Of a stretch of DNA of 64,000 bases, positions 12,301 through 26,100 are shown piece after piece. The position numbers and the translations under genes are program-made. How positions within the stretch are numbered: the stretch's first letter is position 1; every line of letters begins with the position of its first letter. Origin of the DNA: Alitta virens (Eukaryota; Annelida; Polychaeta; Phyllodocida; Nereididae). The notes under the pieces were generated by a model. That model ran no database searches, was not told the DNA's origin, and was given only the letters and a program-made list of their open reading frames with translations. Where the stretch lies: assembly GCA_932294295.1 (NCBI GenBank), contig OW028581.1, forward strand, positions 10,623,526 through 10,687,525, given 5' to 3'.

Positions 12301-13515
12301 CTCAGAATAATCAAACTCAATGTTTGATCATTCAAATCAGAATAGTTTGACTCAATGTTTGATAAGGTCAAAATAGTCTGACTCAATGTTGAATTAGCTC
12401 AGAATAGTTATACTCAAACTTTAATTAACTCAGAATAATCAAACTCAATGATCGACCATTTTAATCAGAATAGTTTAACTCAATGTTTGATGAGGTCAAA
12501 ATAGTCAGACTCAATGTTGAATTAGCTCAGAATAGTTATACTCAAACTTTAATCAACTCAGAATAATGAAACTCAATGTTCGATCATTCAAATCACAATA
12601 GTTTGACTCAATGTTTGATCAGGTCAAAATAGTCAGACTCAATGTTGTATTAGCTCAGAATAGTTATACTCAAACTTTAATCAATTTAGAATAATCAAAC
12701 TCAATGTTCGATCATTCAAATCAGAATAGTTTGACTCAATGTTTGATGAGGTCAAAATAGTCTGACTCAATGTTGAATTAGCTCAGAATAGTTATACTCA
12801 AACTTTAATTAACTCAGAATAATCAAACTCAATGATCGACCATTTTAATCAGAATAGTTTAACTCAATGTTTGATGAGGTCAAAATAGTCAGACTCAATG
12901 TTGAATTAGCTCAGAATAGTTATACTCAAACTTTAATCAACTCAGAATAATGAAACTCAATGTTCGATCATTCAAATCACAATAGTTTGACTCAATGTTT
13001 GATCAGGTCAAAATAGTCAGACTCGATGTTGTATTAGCTCAGAATAGTTATACTCAAACTTTAATCAATTTAGAATAATCAAACTCAATGTTCGATCATT
13101 CAAATCAGAATAGTTTGACTGAATGTTTGATAAGGTCAAAATAGTCAGACTCAATGTTGAATTAGCTCAGAATAGTTATACCCAAACTTTAATTAACTCA
13201 GAATAATCAAACTCAATGATCGACCATTTTAATCAGAATAGTTTAACTCAATGTTTGATGAGGTCAAAATAGTCAGACTCAATGTTGAATTAGCTCAGAA
13301 TAGTTATACTCAAACTTTAATCTACTCAGAACAATCAAGCTCAATGTTCGATCATACAAATCAGAATAGTTTGACTCAATGTTTGATCATGTCAAAATAG
13401 TCAGACTCAATGTTGAATTAGCTCAGAATAGTCATACTCAAACTTTAATTAACTCAGAATAATCAAACTCAATGATCAACCATTTTAATCAGAATAGTTT
13501 GACTCAATGTTTGAT
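8960..13515 (+). repeat. 31-monomer spaced duplication (8.96-9.54 kb vs 12.93-13.51 kb)
   Basis: Two stretches of about 0.55 kb match at an offset of 3,968 bases. Shared markers are TTGTATTAG (9061/13029), GAACAATCAAGC (9361/13329) and ATGATCAACC (9504/13472). They diverge after the ATCAACC monomer (GATCATATC against GATGAGGTC). Confidence 0.75.
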
Positions 13516-15900
13516 GAGGTCAAAATAGTCAGACTCAATGTTGAATTAGCTCAGAATAGTTATACTCAAACTTTAATCAACTCAGAATAATCAAACTCAA
13601 TGTTCGATCATTCAAATCAGAATAGTTTGACTCAATGTTTGATCAGGTCAAAATAGTCAGACTCAATGTTGAATTAGCTCAGAATAGTTATACTCAAACT
13701 TTAATCAACTCAGAATAATCAAACTCAATGTTCGATCATACAAATCAGAATAGTTTCACTCAATGTTTGATCAGGTCAAAATAGTCAGACTCAATGTTGA
13801 ATTAGCTCAGAATAGTCAAACTCAAACTTTAATCTACTCAGAATAATCAAGCTCAATGTTCGATCACACAAATCAGAATAGTTTGACTCAATGTTTGATC
13901 ATGTCAAAATAGTCAGACTCAATGTTGAATTAGCTCAGAATAGTCATACTCAGACTTTAATCTACTCAGAATAATCAAACTCAATGTTCGATCATTCAAA
14001 TCAGAATAGTTTGACTCAATGTTTGATCATGTCAAAATAGTCAGACTCAATGTTGAATTAGCTCAGAATAGTCATACTCAAACTTTAATCTACTCAGAAT
14101 AATCAAACTCAATGTTCGATCATTCAAATCAGAATAGTTTGACTCAATGTTTGATCAGGTCAAAATAGTCTGACTCAATGTTGAATTAGCTCAGAATAGT
14201 TATACTCAAACTTTAATCAACTCAGAATAATCAAACTCAATGTTCGATCATTCAAATCAGAATGGTTTGACTCAATGTTTGATCAGGTCAAAATAGTCAG
14301 ACTCAATGTTGAATTATCTCAGAATAGTCATACTCAAACTTTAATCAACTCAGAATAATCAAACTCAATGTTCGATCATTCAAATCAGAATAGTTTGACT
14401 CAATGTTTGATCAGGTCAAAATAGTCAGACTCAATGTTGAATTAGCTCAGAATAGTCATACTCAAACTTTAATCTACTCAGAATAATCAAACTCAATGTT
14501 CGATCATTCAAATCAGAATAGTTTGACTGAATCTTTGATGAGGTCAAAATAGTCTGACTCAATGTTGAATTAGCTCAGAATAGTTATACTCAAACTTTAA
14601 TCAACTCAGAATAATCAAACTCAATGTTCGACCATTCAAATCAGAATAGTTTGACTCAATGTTTGATCAGGTCAAAATAGTCAGACTGAATGTTGAATTA
14701 GCTCAGAATAGTCATACTCAAACTTTAATCTACTCAGAATAATCAAACTCAATGTTTGATCATTCAAATCAGAATAGTTTGACTCAATGTTTGATGAGGT
14801 CAAAATAGTCTGACTCAATGTTGAATTAGCTCAGAATAGTTATACTCAAACTTTAATTAACTCAGAATAATCAAACTCAATGATCGGCCATTTTAATCAG
14901 AATAGTTTAACTCAATGTTTGATGAGGTCAAAATAGTCAGACTCAATGTTGAATTAGCTCAGAATAGTTATACTCAAACTTTAATCAACTCAGAATAATC
15001 AAACTCAATGTTCGATCATTCAAATCACAATAGTTTGACTCAATGTTTGATCAGGTCAAAATAGTCAGACTCAATGTTGTATTAGCTCAGAATAGTTATA
15101 CTCAAACTTTAATCAATTTAGAATAATCAAACTCAATGTTCGATCATTCAAATCAGAATAGTTTGACTGAATGTTTGATCAGGTCAAACTAGTCAGACTC
15201 AATGTTGAATTAGCTCAGAATAGTTATACTCAACCTTTAATCAACTCAGAATAATCAAACTCAATGTTCGATCATTCAAATCAGAATAGTTTGACTCAAT
15301 GTTTGATCAGGTCAAAATAGTCAGACTCAATGTTGAATTAGCTCAGAATAGTCATACTCAAACTTTAATCTACTCAGAATAATCAAACTCAATGTTCGAT
15401 CATTCAAATCAGAATAGTTTGACTGAATGTTTGATGAGGTCAAAATTGTCTGACTCAATGTTGAATTAGCTCAGAATAGTCATACTCAGACTTTAATCAA
15501 CTCAGCATAATCAAACTCAATGTTCGATCATTCAAATCAGAATAGTTTGACTGAATGTTTGATGAGGTCAAAATAGTCTGACTCAATGTTGAATTAGCTC
15601 AGAATAGTTATACTCAAACTTTAATTAACTCAGAATAATCAAACTCAATGATCGACCATTTTAATCAGAATAGTTTGACTCAATGTTTGATCAGGTCAAA
15701 ATAGTCAGACTCAATGATGAATTATCTCAGAATAGTTATACTCAAACTTTAATCAACTCAGAATAATCAAACTCAATGTTCGATCATACAAATCAGAATA
15801 GTTTCACTCAATGTTTGATCAGGTCAAAATAGTCAGACTCAATGTTGAATTAGCTCAGAATAGTCAAACTCAAACTTTAATCTACTCAGAATAATCAAGC
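9550..15900 (+). repeat. 34-monomer (4,352 bp) spaced duplication: ~9.55-11.55 kb vs ~13.90-15.90 kb
   Basis: About 2 kb recurs 4,352 bases downstream and a third time at about 16.7-18.7 kb through the 22-monomer duplication. Ordered shared markers are CAGACTTTAATC (9599/13951), GAATGGTTTGAC (9908/14260), TTGTATTAG (10725/15077), CAAAATTGTC (11089/15441) and CTCAGCATAATC shortly after. Private differences include CAACGTTCG near 10271, TTTAACTAAATG near 10557 and ATCGGCC near 14884. The copies part near 11550/15900, where ATCATTC meets ATCATAC. Confidence 0.82.
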
Positions 15901-16256
15901 TCAATGTTCGATCATACAAATCAGAATAGTTTGACTCAATGTTTGATCATGTCAAAATAGTCAGACTCAATGTTGAATTAGCTCAGAATAGTCATACTCA
16001 AACTTTAATCTACTCAGAATAATCAAACTCAATGTTCGATCATTCAAATCAGAATAGTTTGACTCAATGTTTGATCAGGTCAAAATAGTCTGACTCAATG
16101 TTGAATTAGCTCAGAATAGTTATACTCAAACTTTAATCAACTCAGAATAATCAAACTCAATGTTCGATCATTCAAATCAGAATAGTTTGACTCAATGTTT
16201 GATCAGGTCAAAATAGTCTGACTCAATGTTGAATTAGCTCAGAATAGTTATACTCA
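13440..16256 (+). repeat. 22-monomer tandem duplication, copy 1 (2,816 bp)
   Basis: First of two adjacent near-identical blocks 2,816 bases apart. Markers and their partners in copy 2 are ATCAACCATT (13475/16291), TGATCGG (14881/17697), CAAAATTGTC (15441/18257) and TCAGCATAATC (15501/18317). Differences noticed by eye are AATAATC against AATAATG near 13592/16408, ATCACAC against ATCATAC near 13864, GAATCTTTG near 14531 and GACTAAATG near 18013. Confidence 0.88.
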
Positions 16257-19072
16257 AACTTTAATTAACTCAGAATAATCAAACTCAATGATCAACCATT
16301 TTAATCAGAATAGTTTGACTCAATGTTTGATGAGGTCAAAATAGTCAGACTCAATGTTGAATTAGCTCAGAATAGTTATACTCAAACTTTAATCAACTCA
16401 GAATAATGAAACTCAATGTTCGATCATTCAAATCAGAATAGTTTGACTCAATGTTTGATCAGGTCAAAATAGTCAGACTCAATGTTGAATTAGCTCAGAA
16501 TAGTTATACTCAAACTTTAATCAACTCAGAATAATCAAACTCAATGTTCGATCATACAAATCAGAATAGTTTCACTCAATGTTTGATCAGGTCAAAATAG
16601 TCAGACTCAATGTTGAATTAGCTCAGAATAGTCAAACTCAAACTTTAATCTACTCAGAATAATCAAGCTCAATGTTCGATCATACAAATCAGAATAGTTT
16701 GACTCAATGTTTGATCATGTCAAAATAGTCAGACTCAATGTTGAATTAGCTCAGAATAGTCATACTCAGACTTTAATCTACTCAGAATAATCAAACTCAA
16801 TGTTCGATCATTCAAATCAGAATAGTTTGACTCAATGTTTGATCATGTCAAAATAGTCAGACTCAATGTTGAATTAGCTCAGAATAGTCATACTCAAACT
16901 TTAATCTACTCAGAATAATCAAACTCAATGTTCGATCATTCAAATCAGAATAGTTTGACTCAATGTTTGATCAGGTCAAAATAGTCTGACTCAATGTTGA
17001 ATTAGCTCAGAATAGTTATACTCAAACTTTAATCAACTCAGAATAATCAAACTCAATGTTCGATCATTCAAATCAGAATGGTTTGACTCAATGTTTGATC
17101 AGGTCAAAATAGTCAGACTCAATGTTGAATTATCTCAGAATAGTCATACTCAAACTTTAATCAACTCAGAATAATCAAACTCAATGTTCGATCATTCAAA
17201 TCAGAATAGTTTGACTCAATGTTTGATCAGGTCAAAATAGTCAGACTCAATGTTGAATTAGCTCAGAATAGTCATACTCAAACTTTAATCTACTCAGAAT
17301 AATCAAACTCAATGTTCGATCATTCAAATCAGAATAGTTTGACTGAATGTTTGATGAGGTCAAAATAGTCTGACTCAATGTTGAATTAGCTCAGAATAGT
17401 TATACTCAAACTTTAATCAACTCAGAATAATCAAACTCAATGTTCGACCATTCAAATCAGAATAGTTTGACTCAATGTTTGATCAGGTCAAAATAGTCAG
17501 ACTGAATGTTGAATTAGCTCAGAATAGTCATACTCAAACTTTAATCTACTCAGAATAATCAAACTCAATGTTTGATCATTCAAATCAGAATAGTTTGACT
17601 CAATGTTTGATGAGGTCAAAATAGTCTGACTCAATGTTGAATTAGCTCAGAATAGTTATACTCAAACTTTAATTAACTCAGAATAATCAAACTCAATGAT
17701 CGGCCATTTTAATCAGAATAGTTTAACTCAATGTTTGATGAGGTCAAAATAGTCAGACTCAATGTTGAATTAGCTCAGAATAGTTATACTCAAACTTTAA
17801 TCAACTCAGAATAATCAAACTCAATGTTCGATCATTCAAATCACAATAGTTTGACTCAATGTTTGATCAGGTCAAAATAGTCAGACTCAATGTTGTATTA
17901 GCTCAGAATAGTTATACTCAAACTTTAATCAATTTAGAATAATCAAACTCAATGTTCGATCATTCAAATCAGAATAGTTTGACTGAATGTTTGATCAGGT
18001 CAAACTAGTCAGACTAAATGTTGAATTAGCTCAGAATAGTTATACTCAACCTTTAATCAACTCAGAATAATCAAACTCAATGTTCGATCATTCAAATCAG
18101 AATAGTTTGACTCAATGTTTGATCAGGTCAAAATAGTCAGACTCAATGTTGAATTAGCTCAGAATAGTCATACTCAAACTTTAATCTACTCAGAATAATC
18201 AAACTCAATGTTCGATCATTCAAATCAGAATAGTTTGACTGAATGTTTGATGAGGTCAAAATTGTCTGACTCAATGTTGAATTAGCTCAGAATAGTCATA
18301 CTCAGACTTTAATCAACTCAGCATAATCAAACTCAATGTTCGATCATTCAAATCAGAATAGTTTGACTGAATGTTTGATGAGGTCAAAATAGTCTGACTC
18401 AATGTTGAATTAGCTCAGAATAGTTATACTCAAACTTTAATTAACTCAGAATAATCAAACTCAATGATCGACCATTTTAATCAGAATAGTTTGACTCAAT
18501 GTTTGATCAGGTCAAAATAGTCAGACTCAATGATGAATTATCTCAGAATAGTTATACTCAAACTTTAATCAACTCAGAATAATCAAACTCAATGTTCGAT
18601 CATACAAATCAGAATAGTTTCACTCAATGTTTGATCAGGTCAAAATAGTCAGACTCAATGTTGAATTAGCTCAGAATAGTCAAACTCAAACTTTAATCTA
18701 CTCAGAATAATCAAGCTCAATGTTCGATCATACAAATCAGAATAGTTTGACTCAATGTTTGATCATGTCAAAATAGTCAGACTCAATGTTGAATTAGCTC
18801 AGAATAGTCATACTCAAACTTTAATCTACTCAGAATAATCAAACTCAATGTTCGATCATTCAAATCAGAATAGTTTGACTCAATGTTTGATCAGGTCAAA
18901 ATAGTCTGACTCAATGTTGAATTAGCTCAGAATAGTTATACTCAAACTTTAATCAACTCAGAATAATCAAACTCAATGTTCGATCATTCAAATCAGAATA
19001 GTTTGACTCAATGTTTGATCAGGTCAAAATAGTCTGACTCAATGTTGAATTAGCTCAGAATAGTTATACTCA
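16257..19072 (+). repeat. 22-monomer tandem duplication, copy 2 (2,816 bp)
   Basis: Directly abuts copy 1 and matches it along its length. Its last eight monomers (about 18049-19072) are in turn repeated once more at 19073-20096, so this block overlaps the start of the 1,024-bp higher-order region. Confidence 0.88.
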
Positions 19073-22000
19073 AACTTTAATCAACTCAGAATAATCAAAC
19101 TCAATGTTCGATCATTCAAATCAGAATAGTTTGACTCAATGTTTGATCAGGTCAAAATAGTCAGACTCAATGTTGAATTAGCTCAGAATAGTCATACTCA
19201 AACTTTAATCTACTCAGAATAATCAAACTCAATGTTCGATCATTCAAATCAGAATAGTTTGACTGAATGTTTGATGAGGTCAAAATTGTCTGACTCAATG
19301 TTGAATTAGCTCAGAATAGTCATACTCAGACTTTAATCAACTCAGCATAATCAAACTCAATGTTCGATCATTCAAATCAGAATAGTTTGACTCAATGTTT
19401 GATGAGGTCAAAATAGTCTGACTCAATGTTGAATTAGCTCAGAATAGTTATACTCAAACTTTAATTAACTCAGAATAATCAAACTCAATGATCGACCATT
19501 TTAATCAGAATAGTTTGACTCAATGTTTGATCAGGTCAAAATAGTCAGACTCAATGATGAATTATCTCAGAATAGTTATACTCAAACTTTAATCAACTCA
19601 GAATAATCAAACTCAATGTTCGATCATACAAATCAGAATAGTTTCACTCAATGTTTGATCAGGTCAAAATAGTCAGACTCAATGTTGAATTAGCTCAGAA
19701 TAGTCAAACTCAAACTTTAATCTACTCAGAATAATCAAGCTCAATGTTCGATCATACAAATCAGAATAGTTTGACTCAATGTTTGATCATGTCAAAATAG
19801 TCAGACTCAATGTTGAATTAGCTCAGAATAGTCATACTCAAACTTTAATCTACTCAGAATAATCAAACTCAATGTTCGATCATTCAAATCAGAATAGTTT
19901 GACTCAATGTTTGATCAGGTCAAAATAGTCTGACTCAATGTTGAATTAGCTCAGAATAGTTATACTCAAACTTTAATCAACTCAGAATAATCAAACTCAA
20001 TGTTCGATCATTCAAATCAGAATAGTTTGACTCAATGTTTGATCAGGTCAAAATAGTCTGACTCAATGTTGAATTAGCTCAGAATAGTTATACTCAAACT
20101 TTAATCAACTCAGAATAATCAAACTCAATGTTCGATCATACAAATCAGAATAGTTTCACTCAATGTTTGATCAGGTCAAAATAGTCAGACTCAATGTTGA
20201 ATTAGCTCAGAATAGTCAAACTCAAACTTTAATCTACTCAGAATAATCAAGCTCAATGTTCGATCATACAAATCAGAATAGTTTGACTCAATGTTTGATC
20301 ATGTCAAAATAGTCAGACTCAATGTTGAATTAGCTCAGAATAGTCATACTCAAACTTTAATCTACTCAGAATAATCAAACTCAATGTTCGATCATTCAAA
20401 TCAGAATAGTTTGACTCAATGTTTGATCAGGTCAAAATAGTCTGACTCAATGTTGAATTAGCTCAGAATAGTTATACTCAAACTTTAATCAACTCAGAAT
20501 AATCAAACTCAATGTTCGATCATTCAAATCAGAATAGTTTGACTCAATGTTTGATCAGGTCAAAATAGTCTGACTCAATGTTGAATTAGCTCAGAATAGT
20601 TATACTCAAACTTTGATCAACTCAGAATAATCAAACTCAATGTTCGATCATACAAATCAGAATAGTTTCACTCAATGTTTGATCAGGTCAAAATAGTCAG
20701 ACTCAATGTTGAATTAGCTCAGAATAGTCAAACTCAAACTTTAATCTACTCAGAATAATCAAACTCAATGTTCGATCATTCAAATCAGAATAGTTTCACT
20801 CAATGTTTGATGAGGTCAAAATAGTCTGACTCAATGTTGAATTAGCTCAGAATAGTTATACTCAAACTTTAATCAACTCAGAATAATCAAACTCAATGTT
20901 CGATCATTCAAATCAGAATAGTTTGACTCAATGTTTGATCAGGTCAAAATAGTCAGACTCAATGCTGAATTAGCTCAGAATAGTTATACTCAAACTTTAA
21001 TTAACTCAGAATAATCAAACTCAATGATCGACCATTTTAATCAGAATAGTTTGACTCAATGTTTGATCAGGTCAAAATAGTCTGACTCAATGTTGAATTA
21101 GCTCAGAATAGTTATACTCAAACTTTAATCAACTCAGAATAATCAAACTCAATGTTCGATCATACAAATCAGAATAGTTTCACTCAATGTTTGATCAGGT
21201 CAAAATAGTCAGACTCAATGTTGAATTAGCTCAGAATAGTCAAACTCAAACTTTAATCTACTCAGAATAATCAAGCTCAATGTTCGATCATACAAATCAG
21301 AATAGTTTGACTCAATGTTTGATCATGTCAAAATAGTCAGACTCAATGTTGAATTAGCTCAGAATAGTCATACTCAAACTTTAATCTACTCAGAATAATC
21401 AAACTCAATGTTCGATCATTCAAATCAGAATAGTTTGACTCAATGTTTGATCAGGTCAAAATAGTCTGACTCAATGTTGAATTAGCTCAGAATAGTTATA
21501 CTCAAACTTTAATCAACTCAGAATAATCAAACTCAATGTTCGATCATTCAAATCAGAATAGTTTGACTCAATGTTTGATCAGGTCAAAATAGTCTGACTC
21601 AATGTTGAATTAGCTCAGAATAGTTATACTCAAACTTTGATCAACTCAGAATAATCAAACTCAATGTTCGATCATACAAATCAGAATAGTTTCACTCAAT
21701 GTTTGATCAGGTCAAAATAGTCAGACTCAATGTTGAATTAGCTCAGAATAGTCAAACTCAAACTTTAATCTACTCAGAATAATCAAACTCAATGTTCGAT
21801 CATTCAAATCAGAATAGTTTCACTCAATGTTTGATGAGGTCAAAATAGTCTGACTCAATGTTGAATTAGCTCAGAATAGTTATACTCAAACTTTAATCAA
21901 CTCAGAATAATCAAACTCAATGTTCGATCATTCAAATCAGAATAGTTTGACTCAATGTTTGATCAGGTCAAAATAGTCAGACTCAATGCTGAATTAGCTC

Positions 22001-23100
22001 AGAATAGTTATACTCAAACTTTAATTAACTCAGAATAATCAAACTCAATGATCGACCATTTTAATCAGAATAGTTTGACTCAATGTTTGATCAGGTCAAA
22101 ATAATCAGACTCAATGATGAATTATCTCAGAATAGTTATACTCAAACTTTAATCAACTCAGAATAATCAAACTCAATGTTCGATCATACAAATCAGAATA
22201 GTTTCACTCAATGTTTGATCAGGTCAAAATAGTCAGACTCAATGTTGAATTAGCTCAGAATAGTCAAACTCAAACTTTAATCTACTCAGAATAATCAAGC
22301 TCAATGTTCGATCATACAAATCAGAATAGTTTGACTCAATGTTTGATCATGTCAAAATAGTCAGACTCAATGTTGAATTAGCTCAGAATAGTCATACTCA
22401 AACTTTAATCTACTCAGAATAATCAAACTCAATGTTCGATCATTCAAATCAGAATAGTTTGACTCAATGTTTGATCAGGTCAAAATAGTCTGACTCAATG
22501 TTGAATTAGCTCAGAATAGTTATACTCAAACTTTAATCAACTCAGAATAATCAAACTCAATGTTCGATCATTCAAATCAGAATAGTTTGACTCAATGTTT
22601 GATCAGGTCAAAATAGTCTGACTCAATGTTGAATTAGCTCAGAATAGTTATACTCAAAATTTAATCAACTCAGAATAATCAAACTCAATGTTCGATCATA
22701 CAAATCAGAATAGTTTCACTCAATGTTTGATCAGGTCAAAATAGTCAGACTCAATGTTGAATTAGCTCAGAATAGTCAAACTCAAACTTTCATCTACTCA
22801 GAATAATCAAACTCAATGTTCGATCATTCAAATCAGAATAGTTTCACTCAATGTTTGATGAGGTCAAAATAGTCTGACTCAATGTTGAATTAGCTCAGAA
22901 TAGTTATACTCAAACTTTAATCAACTCAGAATAATCAAACTCAATGTTCGATCATTCAAATCAGAATAGTTTGACTCAATGTTTGATCAGGTCAAAATAG
23001 TCAGACTCAATGCTGAATTAGCTCAGAATAGTTATACTCAAACTTTAATTAACTCAGAATAATCAAACTCAATGATCGACCATTTTAATCAGAATAGTTT
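18049..23100 (+). repeat. 8-monomer (1,024 bp) higher-order repeat block
   Basis: About five successive units spaced 1,024 bases. Markers are CAAAATTGTC at 18257 and 19281, TCAGCATAATC at 18317 and 19341, ACTTTGATCAAC at 20610 and 21634, and AATGCTGAATTAG at 20961, 21985 and 23009. Within 19585-20736 there is an additional 4-monomer (512 bp) repeat, with CGATCATACA at 19621 and 20133. Units are nearly identical but not all share the same internal monomers, so two related 8-mers follow each other rather than one pure series. This is the most regular higher-order repeat in the window. Confidence 0.88.
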
Positions 23101-26100
23101 GACTCAATGTTTGAAGAAGTCAAAATAGTCAGACTCAATGATGAATTATCTCAGAATAGTTATACTCAAACTTAATCAACTCAGAATAATCAAACTCAAT
23201 GTTCGATCATACAAATCAGAATAGTTTGACTCAATGTTTGATCATGTCAAAATAGTCAGACTCAATGTTGAATTAGCTCAGAATAGTCATACTCAAACTT
23301 TAATCTACTCAGAATAATCAAACTCAATGTTCGATCATTCAAATCAGAATAGTTTGACTCAATGTTTGATAAGGTCAAAATAGTCTGACTCAATGTTGAA
23401 TTAGCTCAGAATAGTTATACTCAAACTTTAATCAACTCAGAATAATCAAACTCAATGTTCGATCATTCAAATCAGAATAGTTTGACTCAATGTTTGATGA
23501 GGTCAAAATAGTCAGACTTAATGTTGAATTAGCTCAGAATAGTTATACTCAAACTTTAGTCAACTCAGAATAACCAAGCTCAATGTTCGATCATTCAAAT
23601 CAGAATAGTTTGACTCAATGTTTGATCAGGTCAAAATAGTCAGACTCAATGCTGAATTAGCTCAGAATAGTTATACTCAAACTTTAATTAACTCAGAATA
23701 ATCAAACTCAATGATCGACCATTTTAATCAGAATAGTTTGACTCAATGTTTGAAGAAGTCAAAATAGTCAGACTCAATGATGAATTATCTCAGAATAGTT
23801 ATACTCAAACTTTAATCAACTCAGAATAATCAAACTCAATGTTCGATCATACAAATCAGAATAGTTTCACTCAATGTTTGATCATGTCAAAATAGTCAGA
23901 CTCAATGTTGAATTAGCTCAGAATAGTCATACTCAAATTTTAATCTACTCAGAATAATCAAACTCAATGTTCGATCATTCAAATCAGAATAGTTTGACTC
24001 AATGTTTGATAAGGTCAAAATAGTCTGACTCAATGTTGAATTAGCTCAGAATAGTTATACTCAAACTTTAATCAACTCAGAATAATCAAACTCAATGTTC
24101 GATCATTCAAATCAGAATAGTTTGACTCAATGTTTGATGAGGTCAAAATAGTCAGACTCAATGTTGAATTAGCTCAGAATAGTTATACTCAAACTTTAGT
24201 CAACTCAGAATAACCAAGCTCAATGTTCGATCATTCAAATCAGAATAGTTTGACTCAATGTTTGATCAGGTCAAAATGGTCAGACTCAATGTTGAATTAG
24301 CTCAGAATAGTTATACTCAAACTTTAATCAACTCAGAATAATCAAACTCAATGTTCGATCATTCAAATCACAATAGTTTGACTCAATGTTTGATCAGGTC
24401 AAAATAGTCAGACTCAATGTTGAATTAGCTCAGAATAGTTATACTCAAACTTTAATCAATTTAGAATAATCAAACTCAATGTTCGATCATTCAAATCAGA
24501 ATAGTTTGACTCAATGTTTGATCAGGTCAAAATAGTCAGACTCAATGTTGAATTAGCTCAGAATAGTCATACTCAAACTTTAATCTACTCAGAATAATCA
24601 AACTCAATGTTCGATCATTCAAATCAGAATAGTTTGACTCAATGTTTGATGAGGTCAAAATTGTCTGACTCAATGTTGAATTATCTCAGAATAGTTATAC
24701 TCAAACTTTAATCAACTCAGAATAATCAAGCTCAATGTTCGATCATTCAAATCAGAATGGTTTGACTCAATGTTTGATCAGGTCAAAATAGTCAGACTCA
24801 ATGTTGAATTAGCTCAGAATAGTCATACTCAAACTTTAATCAACTCAGCATAATCAAACTCAATGTTCGATCATTCAAATCAGAAGAGTTTGACTCAATG
24901 TTTGATCAGGTCAAATTAGTCTGACTCAATGTTGAATTAGCTCAGAATAGTTATACTCAAACTTTAATCAACTCAGAATAATCAAACTCAATGTTCGATC
25001 ATTCAAATCACAATAGTTTGACTCAATGTTTGATCAGGTCAAAATAGTCAGACTCAATGTTGAATTAGCTCAGAATAGTTATACTCAAACTTTAATCAAT
25101 TTAGAATAATCAAACTCAATGTTCGATCATTCAAATCAGAATAGTTTGACTCAATGTTTGATCAGGTCAAAATAGTCAGACTCAATGTTGAATTAGCTCA
25201 GAATAGTCATACTCAAACTTTAATCTACTCAGAATAATCAAACTCAATGTTCGATCATTCAAATCAGAATAGTTTGACTCAATGTTTGATGAGGTCAAAA
25301 TTGTCTGACTCAATGTTGAATTAGCTCAGAATAGTTATACTCAAACTTTAATCAACTCAGAATAATCAAGCTCAATGTTCGATCATTCAAATCAGAATGG
25401 TTTGACTCAATGTTTGATCAGGTCAAAATAGTCAGACTCAATGTTGAATTAGCTCAGAATAGTCATACTCAAACTTTAATCAACTCAGCATAATCAAACT
25501 CAATGTTCGATCATTCAAATCAGAATAGTTTGACTCAATGTTTGATCAGGTCAAATTAGTCTGACTCAATGTTGAATTAGCTCAGAATAGTTATACTCAA
25601 ACTTTAATCAATTCAGAATAATCAAACTCAATGTTCGATCATTCAAATCAGAATAGTTTGACTGAATGTTTGATGAGGTCAAAATAGTCTGACTCAATGT
25701 TGAATTAGCTCAGAATAGTTATACTCAAACTTTAATTAACTCAGAATAATCAAACTCAATGATCGACCATTTTAATCGGAATAGTTTGACTCAATGTTTC
25801 ATCAGGTCAAAATAGTCAGACTCAATGATGAATTATCTCAGAATAGTTATACTCAAACTTTAATCAACTCAGAATAATCAAACTCAATGTTCGATCATAC
25901 AAATCAGAATAGTTTCACTCAATGTTTGATCAGGTCAAAATAGTCAGACTCAATGTTGAATTAGCTCAGAATAGTCAAACTCAAACTTTAATCTACTCAG
26001 AATAATCAAGCTCAATGTTCGATCATACAAATCAGAATAGTTTGACTCAATGTTTGATCATGTCAAAATAGTCAGACTCAATGTTGAATTAGCTCAGAAT

